Assembly: GCA_014240055.1 (NCBI GenBank)
Contig: JAAZXP010000050.1
Span: 1-6,800 of the forward strand
Origin: Methanobacteriota archaeon
GTDB taxonomy: Archaea > Thermoplasmatota > Poseidoniia > MGIII > CG-Epi1
DNA length: 6,800 bases
Direction of reading: 5' to 3'
Shown here piece after piece: positions 1-5,701 of this stretch; position 1 is the first letter of the stretch; each line of letters opens with the position of its first letter. The notes below the pieces were generated by a model. That model ran no database searches. It was not told the DNA's origin and saw only the letters and a list, made by a program, of their open reading frames with translations. A program made the translations under genes and the position numbers.

Positions 1-450
1 CGAGAGTCAAGAATGATTGATTTTGATGGGCTATGTATCGAACATGGTGTAAAAGTGTGGATGGTTTACATTGATTTACACATATTAGACAATGATGGAA
101 ATTTATTTGATTGTTGTACTTTGGCTGCCGCTGCAGCACTTTCTAATGCTAAAATCCCTAATGTTCAACACGGTATTGCTGATAAAGACGTAAAATTACC
201 AGTAACCTGTTGGCCAATATCATGTACTTTTGGAAAATTGGGAGATTCAGTAATTTTAGATGCTACATCTGATGAAGAAGGCGTAATGACTGCAAGATTC
301 ACAGTAGCTCACGACGAAAATGGAAACTTAAGAGCTGCACAAAAAGGCATGAATGGTGCTTTTACTGATGCTGAAATAAGAGAAGCTGTTAAAACAGCTA
401 GAGCCAGCGATAGTGTTTTACGTGAGGCTCTAAAAGGTATTCAAGAATGA
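1..450 (+). CDS. rrp42: Exosome complex subunit Rrp42 (C-terminal part, 5' truncated)
   Basis: Rrp42 is the non-catalytic RNase PH-fold subunit that alternates with Rrp41 in the hexameric ring of the archaeal RNA exosome, which degrades and tails RNA from the 3' end. The reading frame is open from base 1: the first four codons read R-E-S-R just before M-I-D-F-D, matching the family pattern RES-x-(A/M)-ID-x-x-x-LCIE. The ATG at 13 is therefore an internal Met and the gene starts outside the window. About 149 residues are visible. They include LCIEHGVKVW, an IDLHILDNDGNLFD segment followed by an Ala-rich helix (the second half of the RNase PH fold), and a C-terminal helix ending ALKGIQE. The TGA stop at 448-450 overlaps the ATG of the eL43 gene (ATGA). 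Family and gene order agree; the catalytic partner Rrp41 would be expected just upstream. Confidence 0.93.
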   Translation, partial: RESRMIDFDGLCIEHGVKVWMVYIDLHILDNDGNLFDCCTLAAAAALSNAKIPNVQHGIADKDVKLPVTCWPISCTFGKLGDSVILDATSDEEGVMTARFTVAHDENGNLRAAQKGMNGAFTDAEIREAVKTARASDSVLREALKGIQE

Positions 451-674
451 GTCAAGGGACAAAGAAAGTTGGAAGTACGGGCAGATTCGGACCTCGATAT
501 GGAGTGTCAGTTCGTAGAAGAGTCGGCGCTGTAGAGAAAAAACAACGGCAAAAATATGACTGTCCATCTTGTTCTAAGATAAATGTAAAACGTATCTCTA
601 CTGGAATATTCAAGTGTAACAGTTGTGATTATCAATTTGCTAGTGGAGCATACTATCCATCTAAGGAGGACTAA
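447..674 (+). CDS. rpl37ae: Large ribosomal subunit protein eL43 (L37Ae)
   Basis: This 75-residue zinc-ribbon protein of the large ribosomal subunit is shared by archaea and eukaryotes. The N-terminal third is basic and binds rRNA (KKVGSTGRFGPRYGVSVRRR). The zinc ribbon follows with C39-P-S-C42 and C57-N-S-C60, the C-x2-C-x14-C-x2-C spacing of the family, and the chain ends with the FASGAYYP segment. Length is slightly short but normal for archaeal members. The start ATG overlaps the Rrp42 stop by 4 nt, and only 2 nt separate its TAA from the rpoP start, so it is translated inside the exosome/transcription gene cluster. There is no sign of degradation. Confidence 0.95.
   Translation: MSQGTKKVGSTGRFGPRYGVSVRRRVGAVEKKQRQKYDCPSCSKINVKRISTGIFKCNSCDYQFASGAYYPSKED
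663..670 (+). promoter_or_regulatory. Shine-Dalgarno site of rpoP
   Basis: AAGGAGGA lies inside the last codons of the eL43 gene, six bases before the ATG at 677. It is the strongest ribosome-binding site in the window and supports the rpoP start. Confidence 0.75.
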
Positions 675-676
675 AA

Positions 677-817
677 ATGGTAAATTATAAATGTGCCTCA
701 TGCGGAACAAAATTAGATATGGATTTAGAAGTATTAGGTCTTACATGCCGTGTTTGCGGTGAGAAGATCTTTTACAAAATTAGACCGTCTACCAAGAAAA
801 CAGTTATTTCTAATTAA
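677..817 (+). CDS. rpoP: DNA-directed RNA polymerase subunit P (Rpo12)
   Basis: This 46-residue archaeal RNA polymerase subunit is homologous to eukaryotic Rpb12. It is a small zinc-binding protein that helps hold the Rpo3/Rpo10/Rpo11 platform together. The sequence begins MVNYKCASCG. Cysteines C6-x2-C9 and C24-x2-C27 form the zinc site, followed by a G-E-K-I-F-Y-K-I-R-P tail. That tail matches the family ending (G-x-R-I-x-x-K-x-R), which is usually the C-terminus; here a short S-T-K-K-T-V-I-S-N extension follows. The start is fixed by a strong AAGGAGGA six bases upstream and by the 2-nt gap after eL43. The TAA at 815-817 shares its last A with the ATG of pcc1. Position between eL43 and Pcc1 is the conserved archaeal order. 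Confidence 0.95.
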   Translation: MVNYKCASCGTKLDMDLEVLGLTCRVCGEKIFYKIRPSTKKTVISN

Positions 818-1044
818 TGAAAGCTCAAGTGAGCCTCAAAACAGGAAAACATACTAAAGCTATTGCGAAAGCTCTAACTGATGAAGCGAAAGCTGGCTTA
901 CCGAAGGTTGAAGTCAATGTTTTTCCAGCTGGTGAAAAACTAAAAATTGAGTTGATTGCTGAAGAATTCACTAGCTTAAGGGCTGCCCTCAATTCTTTTC
1001 TAGGATGGGCATATTGTGCTGAAGGAGTAATAAAAAATGAGTGA
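817..1044 (+). CDS. pcc1: KEOPS complex subunit Pcc1
   Basis: Pcc1 is the small dimerising subunit of KEOPS, which with Kae1, Bud32 and Cgi121 makes the N6-threonylcarbamoyl-adenosine (t6A) at position 37 of ANN-decoding tRNAs. The 75-residue product has the expected alpha/beta layout: a Lys/Ala-rich first helix, strands around V31-F36 and K41-A48, and the family signature LRAALNS at 54-60 followed by F-L-G-W. Length is typical of archaeal Pcc1. The ATG shares one base with the rpoP stop (TAATG), and no Shine-Dalgarno is visible, so translation is probably coupled to rpoP. Its last 8 nt overlap the prefoldin start. No other KEOPS gene is in the window. The call rests on the signature plus gene order. 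Confidence 0.88.
   Translation: MKAQVSLKTGKHTKAIAKALTDEAKAGLPKVEVNVFPAGEKLKIELIAEEFTSLRAALNSFLGWAYCAEGVIKNE
1021..1027 (+). promoter_or_regulatory. Shine-Dalgarno site of prefoldin beta
   Basis: GAAGGAG lies within the 3' end of pcc1, nine bases before the ATG at 1037. It supports that start and the 8-nt gene overlap. Confidence 0.65.
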
Positions 1045-1414
1045 TGTAACACCTGAAAATATACAAGAACAAGTAAACATGTTCAGACAAATGCAACAGC
1101 AAATACAAAGTCTATCTCAACAGGTTTCACAAATGGATATGACCATTGGAGAAACTGAACGAACTTTAGAAGAAATTGAAACTGTTGACGACAAAGCTAC
1201 CCTCTATAGGGCCATCGGCTCAGTAATGAAGAAAATTGACGATAATTCAACCCTAGTTAACGATTTGAAAGAAGAAAAGGAAAGAATGGAAATTCGTAAT
1301 AATAGTCTTAAAAATCAAATTGAGAAAATGAATGTCGACCTTGCTGAGATGCAAGCGAAATTAGAACCCGTTTTGCAGGATATCCAAGGAAATAATGACA
1401 AACCTTCTAAATGA
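1037..1414 (+). CDS. pfdB: Prefoldin subunit beta
   Basis: This is a cytosolic ATP-independent chaperone. Two alpha and four beta subunits form a jellyfish-shaped hexamer that captures unfolded proteins and passes them to the thermosome. The 125-residue product shows the beta-class layout: an N-terminal Gln-rich coiled coil (about 6-48), a central beta-hairpin region with the conserved YRAIGSVMKK at 57-66, and a C-terminal coiled coil (about 75-115) with Lys/Glu heptads. A hydrophilic tail (QGNNDKPSK) ends the chain. A GAAGGAG site supports the start, which overlaps pcc1 by 8 nt. Its own 3' end overlaps the DHH gene by 20 nt. Following pcc1 is the usual archaeal arrangement. Confidence 0.93.
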   Translation: MSDVTPENIQEQVNMFRQMQQQIQSLSQQVSQMDMTIGETERTLEEIETVDDKATLYRAIGSVMKKIDDNSTLVNDLKEEKERMEIRNNSLKNQIEKMNVDLAEMQAKLEPVLQDIQGNNDKPSK

Positions 1415-2348
1415 TAAAATAAAAGTTTTTTTAAAACAAAAATTATTGCTTTTAGTACACCACCACGCTGATGTTGATGCAATTTCCTCAGCCATAGCAC
1501 TTCACTCTGTTCTCGAAAATTCCACTATTTGTGCTTCAGAGGGAATAAGCTCTCATGGACAGAAAATTGCTAGTGTTGCTAATTGTGAAATAATGGAAAC
1601 ACCACCCAAAAAATGGGAAGGAACTGTGATCGCCCTGGATAGTCCGAACCCTGAACATTGTGGACCACTTCCAGATACTGACAACATTGTAGTAATTGAT
1701 CACCATACTAAGATGGGAGATTGGCCAGAAGGTACTGAAAAAATTCACTTGCCTCAGAAAACAAGTACTGCTGAGATTGTTTTTGAAATTATTGAGGAAT
1801 TAGAATTGAAACTTACTAAAGAATATGCAACTATACTAATGTGCGGAATTTACACCGACACTGGCCAATTTAGACATGCAAATAGAGAAACATTCAATAT
1901 CGCAAGTGAATTGTGTGATGCTGGAGCAGAACCTCAAGATGTAATCAATATTTTAGATAGTGAAAGACCATTAATTCAAAAGACAACTTTTCTAAAAGCT
2001 GCACAAAGAATGAAATGGATGCAGGAAGGAAAATGGATTATCGCTAACAGCGTTGTTAATTCGTTTGAGTCGGGATCTGCAAGACTAATGATTGTATTGG
2101 GTGCTGACATTGCCTTAGTAGCCTCTGAGAATAAAAAAGGAGAAATGAGATTATCTACTCGAGCTTCCAATAGAATGGTGTCGAAAGGATTTAAGCTAAC
2201 AACCATTTTAGAAGACATTACTGAAATTAACGGTGGATCTTCCGGAGGCCATCCTGGTGCTGCAGGATATAATGGAAAAGGTGATGCTGAAGCTATTACT
2301 GAAATTGCTAAACAAAAATGTATAATGGCAATAAGGCAACTATCTTAA
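1395..2348 (+). CDS. DHH/DHHA1-family phosphoesterase (NrnA/RecJ-like)
   Basis: This is a 317-residue cytosolic metal-dependent phosphoesterase of the DHH superfamily, which includes RecJ exonucleases, NrnA-type oligoribonuclease/pAp phosphatases and c-di-AMP phosphodiesterases. Visible metal-site motifs are H22-H-H-A-D-V-D28 (motif I), the A-L-D82-S strand (motif II), D102-H-H104 (motif III) and Y-T-D155-T-G (motif IV). The C-terminal DHHA1 substrate domain shows RLSTRAS and the Gly-rich GGSSGGHPGAAG at 280-291. All expected metal ligands are present, so it should be active. The size fits NrnA-like enzymes rather than full-length RecJ or archaeal GAN nuclease. The start overlaps pfdB by 20 nt with AAGGA at 1386-1390. 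No other Met precedes motif I, which supports this start. Its place after exosome genes makes short-RNA or nucleotide clean-up plausible, but substrate is not determined by the sequence. Confidence 0.88.
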   Translation: MTNLLNDKIKVFLKQKLLLLVHHHADVDAISSAIALHSVLENSTICASEGISSHGQKIASVANCEIMETPPKKWEGTVIALDSPNPEHCGPLPDTDNIVVIDHHTKMGDWPEGTEKIHLPQKTSTAEIVFEIIEELELKLTKEYATILMCGIYTDTGQFRHANRETFNIASELCDAGAEPQDVINILDSERPLIQKTTFLKAAQRMKWMQEGKWIIANSVVNSFESGSARLMIVLGADIALVASENKKGEMRLSTRASNRMVSKGFKLTTILEDITEINGGSSGGHPGAAGYNGKGDAEAITEIAKQKCIMAIRQLS

Positions 2349-2370
2349 ACTTAGAATTGTGTAGACTACT

Positions 2371-3714
2371 GTGAGATATAGAGCCATATTCCGCATTTAT
2401 GGATTAATAATGGCTAATATGCTCTTAATTATGGGAGGGCAGTTAGCATATCTCTACATTGTTGGCCCAATATCAATGGATGATGGAAGGCCTATGGCCC
2501 TACCAGAAATTCCATTTTTAGGACTCTTAATAACTATTTTAATAGCTGCTGGAGGGCTGATTACTGCAGCTATATTACAAAAGAAACCAGCCCCAATTAG
2601 ATATGTTTCTGTAAACAGTAAACCATATGTTAAACAAATTCAAAGAAAAGAAAACTCTACAGAAAATCAACAATACCGTCCAATCTATCCTGGGCAATAC
2701 AGTACAAAGACGAGTAAATTACACTATAATAAATCTGAAGAAAAAGAAGATTTAAACTGGAAAGAAAGTAATATCCCAATTAATGAACCTATGAAGAAAA
2801 AAATTGGCTCACTTAAAAAACAAGAATTGCAATTGCCTAATTCAGCAATACTATTCTTTGGATTCCTATTATCTTTAGCATTGGGGATTGCAGTATTGGG
2901 CGAGGGGGGGCCATTCCTTTATCTTTTCCCAATCGCTTTCTTAGTCGCATTTTCTTTTCCTGGACTGATATGGGTAAGTTACATCTATTCAAGAACTGTA
3001 ACTTCACCTGAACCACAAAGATTAGTGCTGATCGCACTGGCATGGGGAATGTTCTCAACATTGCCGTCTAGTCTCCTGAATGATTTAGGAGCACGTATTG
3101 TTGACGTTGATCAAAATGCATTATTTGGAAATGCTAAATTTGGAACTCCTGAACTTATTTTAGTTTCAATAATTGCCCCATTTGTGGAAGAACTTCTGAA
3201 ACCTATTGGATTAATCTTTGTAATAAAAAGACTGAAAACTCCTTACGAGGGTGTATTGTATGGTGTAGCTTGTGGCATGGGATTTGCCATTATTGAAAAT
3301 ATGCTATATGAATTATTCATATTGATATGGTATGGATCGGATGCATGGACGTTGAACGCTTTTTTAAGAGGCATTGGTTCTACTGTTTTGCACGCAGTAG
3401 GACCTGCAGCAATCGGTTTTGCTGTAGCTTTTTCTAATCAAATGCAAAAACCATTACGTAATTACTTAATTTTAGCATATCTCTTTGGATTTACAATGCA
3501 TGCTTTATGGAATGGATTTGCAACCATGCCATTTATGTTAGAAGGACAATTTTGGGAATACACTTCCTATGTTTTAATAGGAATAATGATTCTTCTGTGT
3601 CTGGCATTTATCATTAAAGCTTTAGAATATGGAAAAGAATATGCTAATTTAGAACTGAAAACTAATGATTTTGGAGATTCAAAAGAAGAAGAAGCAACAA
3701 ATAGTGGTCACTAA
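2371..3714 (+). CDS. PrsW-family intramembrane glutamic protease-like protein with hydrophilic linker
   Basis: This is a 447-residue polytopic membrane protein. Two hydrophobic segments (about 8-31 and 47-69) are followed by a hydrophilic stretch of some 85 residues (72-156), rich in Lys, Glu, Asn, Gln and Tyr. A block of about seven or eight membrane segments (from 158 to 417) comes next. That block carries the PrsW/CPBP-type signature: E273-E-L-L-K277, then G298-V-A-C-G-M-G-F-A-I-I-E-N310, H341 in STVLHAVGP, and H377-A-L-W-N. In the family these acidic and His residues form the active site of a membrane protease or peptidase. B. subtilis PrsW cuts anti-sigma factor RsiW; no such target is visible here. 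A G7 run lies at 2904-2910 in the third hydrophobic segment region. The GTG at 2371 is the furthest upstream start because a TAG stands in frame before it. An ATG at 2410 (residue 14) is an alternative that would shorten the first membrane helix. No clear ribosome-binding site marks either. Confidence 0.8.
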   Translation: MRYRAIFRIYGLIMANMLLIMGGQLAYLYIVGPISMDDGRPMALPEIPFLGLLITILIAAGGLITAAILQKKPAPIRYVSVNSKPYVKQIQRKENSTENQQYRPIYPGQYSTKTSKLHYNKSEEKEDLNWKESNIPINEPMKKKIGSLKKQELQLPNSAILFFGFLLSLALGIAVLGEGGPFLYLFPIAFLVAFSFPGLIWVSYIYSRTVTSPEPQRLVLIALAWGMFSTLPSSLLNDLGARIVDVDQNALFGNAKFGTPELILVSIIAPFVEELLKPIGLIFVIKRLKTPYEGVLYGVACGMGFAIIENMLYELFILIWYGSDAWTLNAFLRGIGSTVLHAVGPAAIGFAVAFSNQMQKPLRNYLILAYLFGFTMHALWNGFATMPFMLEGQFWEYTSYVLIGIMILLCLAFIIKALEYGKEYANLELKTNDFGDSKEEEATNSGH

Positions 3715-3726
3715 ATACGAGAAATA

Positions 3727-3847
3727 CCGTCCTTAGCTCAGCCTGGTCAGAGCGGTCGGCTGTAGGGGTCTTACCCTCTTTAACCCGTTAGTACGGGAGG
3801 CCGCAGTTACCGACAGGTCCCCGGTTCGAATCTGGGAGGACGGACCA
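3727..3847 (+). tRNA. tRNA-Tyr (anticodon GTA), intron-containing, CCA encoded
   Basis: The full cloverleaf can be drawn. The acceptor stem is CCGTCCT (3727-3733) with AGGACGG (3837-3843), discriminator A3844 and an encoded CCA (3845-3847). The D stem is GCTC/GAGC. The anticodon stem is GTCGG (3755-3759) with CCGAC (3810-3814), and the anticodon GTA lies at 3762-3764. The variable loop is AGGTC, and the T arm is CCCGG-TTCGAAT-CTGGG. The C1-G72 pair is the archaeal/eukaryotic identity element for tyrosyl-tRNA synthetase and agrees with the GTA anticodon. The two exons are 3727-3765 and 3809-3847, giving a 78-nt mature tRNA with CCA. The gene begins only 12 bases after the PrsW-like stop codon. 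Confidence 0.95.
3766..3808 (+). other. tRNA-Tyr intron (43 nt, bulge-helix-bulge)
   Basis: The intron lies at the canonical 37/38 position. The splice motif can be folded by eye. The anticodon stem leads to a four-pair central helix CTGT (3760-3763) with GCAG (3803-3806). It is flanked by 3-nt bulges AG|G (3764-3766) and TT|A (3807-3809), cut after the second base of each. An inner helix GGTC (3767-3770) with GGCC (3799-3802) follows, and a hairpin CCCGT/ACGGG (3784-3788 with 3793-3797) caps the intron. This is the substrate form of the archaeal tRNA splicing endonuclease. Confidence 0.9.
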
Positions 3848-3861
3848 TCTTTAAAATTTAT

Positions 3862-3867
3862 AAAAAA
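3862..3867 (-). terminator. Possible oligo-T terminator of the MFS operon
   Basis: A run of six T on the minus strand begins two bases after the transporter stop codon, in an AT-rich gap. Archaeal RNA polymerase terminates at such oligo-T tracts without needing a hairpin. It is short, so the call is tentative. Confidence 0.35.
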
Positions 3868-3868
3868 C

Positions 3869-5395
3869 CTATATCTTTTTTCCAGGCATATATTTTTTAA
3901 TAATTATTGCATTAAAAAGAGCAACTACTGCTGAAACCATTGCTGAAGCAACCATACCTTCCATGAAAGCTAAACGTGCGCTTTCAATAAGTTCTGCACC
4001 AATCATGTTACCTTCTGAAAGTAAATCACCACCAATACGCATGGCTGCAGGAAATGATTGTGTGGCCATTTCGGAATAATTTTCTAGGCCTTCAGGAATT
4101 ACTAAATTATTTTGATATACCTCATTAAGAACACTTCCCCCAATTGCGATACCAAGTGCCCCACCAATTTCTCTACTTGCATCATTTGTTGCACTCCCTA
4201 CTCCTGCTTTATTTTCAGGAATAGACTCCATAATCAAAGTGGTGGAAGGTGCCATAGTCAATCCCATTCCTACCCCTAAGAGAAAGAAGGTGATTGCTAT
4301 TCTCCAATACTCTGTGTTAACTTCAACTGTCGTGAATAATAACATTCCTGCACAAACTAAAGTTAAACCGGTTGCTACAACGTTATTATTTCCAAATTTA
4401 GCAACTAGCTTATCACTATTAGCAGCTGCAGGCATTAAACCCAATGGAAGAGGAATAAATCGAATAGCTGCCTCTAGGGCTGTATGGCCTCTAACTAATT
4501 GAAAATGTAACATTTGAGTAAACATAAATGAAAACATTACAAAGAAAGCAAGCGATATTGCAATTAGTCCCATTGTAAAACCCATTTTACTAAAAAGATT
4601 CATAGGTAACATAGGATACTCTGTTTTTCGTTCCCATTGTATAAATACAAAAACAAATAGCAATCCAAGGGCCCCTATCCCAAGTGTTTCTAAACTAGTC
4701 CAACCTACATTTGGAGCCTCAATAATAGCATAAAGAATCGAAATGAGTGCAGCCATAGAAAGTAATGAACCTACTAAGTCAATTGGTCGTTGCTGTTCAT
4801 CCTTGGAATTAGGAACTAAAAATAACCCTAAAATAAGTGTGACAATAATAACGGGAACATTAAGCCAGAAAACCATCTCCCATCCATAATTTTCTACAGA
4901 CCAACCTCCAACCAGAAGACCTATTGGAGCTCCTGCACCAGCCATAGCTGCCCAGATACCTACTGCTTTGCCTCTCTCTTCAACTGGAAATACAACTACG
5001 ACTACTGACAAGGTTGCAGGCATAACCAAAGCTGCACCAAGCCCCATCAAGGCTCGAGCCATAATTACATGCTCTGAAGTAGTGGCATACATCGCAGTGG
5101 AACCTGATACAATTGCTACAATAGTCAAACCTAACTGTAATGCAGGTTTACGTCCAAAACGATCGCCAAGAGCCCCCATAACTAACAATGTAGCGCCAAA
5201 AACAAGTGCATAAGCATCAACCATCCATTGAAGATCCGTATTATCTGCTTTCAAATCTTTAGAAAGTTCAGGAAGTGCAACATTCAAAGTAACATTATTT
5301 AGTACTACAATAATCAAACTTAAACTCATTACTGCAAGTATTATCCAACGTCTTTCGTATGCTTCATCAAAACTATTTTCTTCTTTCGAATTCAT
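3869..5395 (-). CDS. MFS transporter, DHA2 (EmrB/QacA-type, 14-helix) family
   Basis: This is a 508-residue inner-membrane secondary transporter, probably a proton-driven exporter of drugs or metabolites. About 14 hydrophobic segments are present, as in the DHA2 branch. Family motifs are visible: LNNVTLNVALP at 32-42 in the first helix, W57-M-V-D-A-Y-A-L, motif A GALGDRFGRKP at 74-84, motif B around R114-A-L-M-G-L-G, and the antiporter-like motif C M151-A-G-A-G-A-P-I-G-L-L-V-G-G. The first-helix motif normally begins L-D; here the Asp is Asn (N33), which may alter ion or cation handling. The start at 5395 is chosen because its ATG overlaps the TGA of the upstream J-domain gene as ATGA and gives a normal cytosolic N-terminus. 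An in-frame ATG at 5443 would add 16 residues and a 52-nt overlap. The substrate cannot be read from the sequence. DHA2 pumps are common in bacteria, so horizontal origin is possible but untested. Confidence 0.9.
   Translation of the reverse strand: MNSKEENSFDEAYERRWIILAVMSLSLIIVVLNNVTLNVALPELSKDLKADNTDLQWMVDAYALVFGATLLVMGALGDRFGRKPALQLGLTIVAIVSGSTAMYATTSEHVIMARALMGLGAALVMPATLSVVVVVFPVEERGKAVGIWAAMAGAGAPIGLLVGGWSVENYGWEMVFWLNVPVIIVTLILGLFLVPNSKDEQQRPIDLVGSLLSMAALISILYAIIEAPNVGWTSLETLGIGALGLLFVFVFIQWERKTEYPMLPMNLFSKMGFTMGLIAISLAFFVMFSFMFTQMLHFQLVRGHTALEAAIRFIPLPLGLMPAAANSDKLVAKFGNNNVVATGLTLVCAGMLLFTTVEVNTEYWRIAITFFLLGVGMGLTMAPSTTLIMESIPENKAGVGSATNDASREIGGALGIAIGGSVLNEVYQNNLVIPEGLENYSEMATQSFPAAMRIGGDLLSEGNMIGAELIESARLAFMEGMVASAMVSAVVALFNAIIIKKYMPGKKI
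3876..3881 (+). terminator. Possible oligo-T terminator after tRNA-Tyr
   Basis: Six T on the plus strand lie 29-34 bases after the CCA of tRNA-Tyr, inside the last codons of the convergent transporter gene. The preceding gap is AT-rich. It is a plausible archaeal oligo-T stop for the tRNA or the whole plus-strand unit. Confidence 0.35.
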
Positions 5396-5676
5396 CGTAT
5401 GTAATCCCATGTATTGTATGTCCAATAATTTGCTGGACGCCAATCGGGTACCTTACGTGGAATATATTCTGAACCATGCTGATCATACTTGACTCTCTCA
5501 TCATCATCAATTAAAACATGATAAGCTTCATTAATTTTTTTAAATTTCTCTTCGGCTGATTCTACGTCATCTGGATTCAAATCAGGATGAAATTGTTTTG
5601 CTAACTTCTTGTAAGCTTTCTTTATAGATTCTGAATCTGCATCCTCTTCAACACCTAAAATATCGTAATAATTCAC
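5392..5676 (-). CDS. Stand-alone J-domain (DnaJ-like) protein
   Basis: This 94-residue protein is almost entirely a J domain, which stimulates ATP hydrolysis by Hsp70 (DnaK). Residues 2-70 carry the four helices: NYYDILGV at the start, the basic helix II (K19-K-A-Y-K-K-L-A-K-Q-F), the catalytic H30-P-D32 loop, and helix III E43-K-F-K-K-I-N-E-A-Y. The glycine/phenylalanine linker, zinc-finger and C-terminal substrate domains of full DnaJ are absent. Instead there is a short tail (about 71-94) rich in Trp and Tyr, ending W-D-Y-I-R. The start is GTG at 5676: an in-frame TGA two codons upstream excludes any earlier start, and the J domain begins at once. No ribosome-binding site is apparent. It lies 25 nt after the SDR gene and overlaps the transporter start by 4 nt, so it belongs to that operon. 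The client or recruitment site is unknown. Confidence 0.9.
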   Translation of the reverse strand: MNYYDILGVEEDADSESIKKAYKKLAKQFHPDLNPDDVESAEEKFKKINEAYHVLIDDDERVKYDQHGSEYIPRKVPDWRPANYWTYNTWDYIR

Positions 5677-5701
5677 TGTAAATCAATAGACTTGGCTATA
5701 T

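Noticed and set aside
13..15. ATG at 13 as the start of the first gene
   Set aside because: The frame is open to base 1 and the codons before it encode R-E-S-R, a conserved stretch of Rrp42, so this Met is internal.
507..710. Minus-strand open frame opposite eL43 and rpoP (also 825-1052, 1315-1500, 1536-1748, 1976-2218, 2837-3061)
   Set aside because: All are antisense to conserved genes on the plus strand and their products look like random translation.
3784..3797. Hairpin CCCGT/ACGGG as a terminator
   Set aside because: It sits inside the tRNA intron and is explained as its terminal stem-loop; no T-run follows it.
4239..4502. Open frame on the plus strand opposite the transporter (also 4968-5213)
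   Set aside because: They lie antisense to a well-supported membrane-protein gene and have no recognisable domain, which is typical of shadow frames.
5396..5443. Upstream ATG at 5443 as transporter start
   Set aside because: It would create a 52-nt overlap with the J-domain gene. The extra 16 residues do not look like family N-terminal sequence, and the ATGA overlap at 5395 is a better fit.
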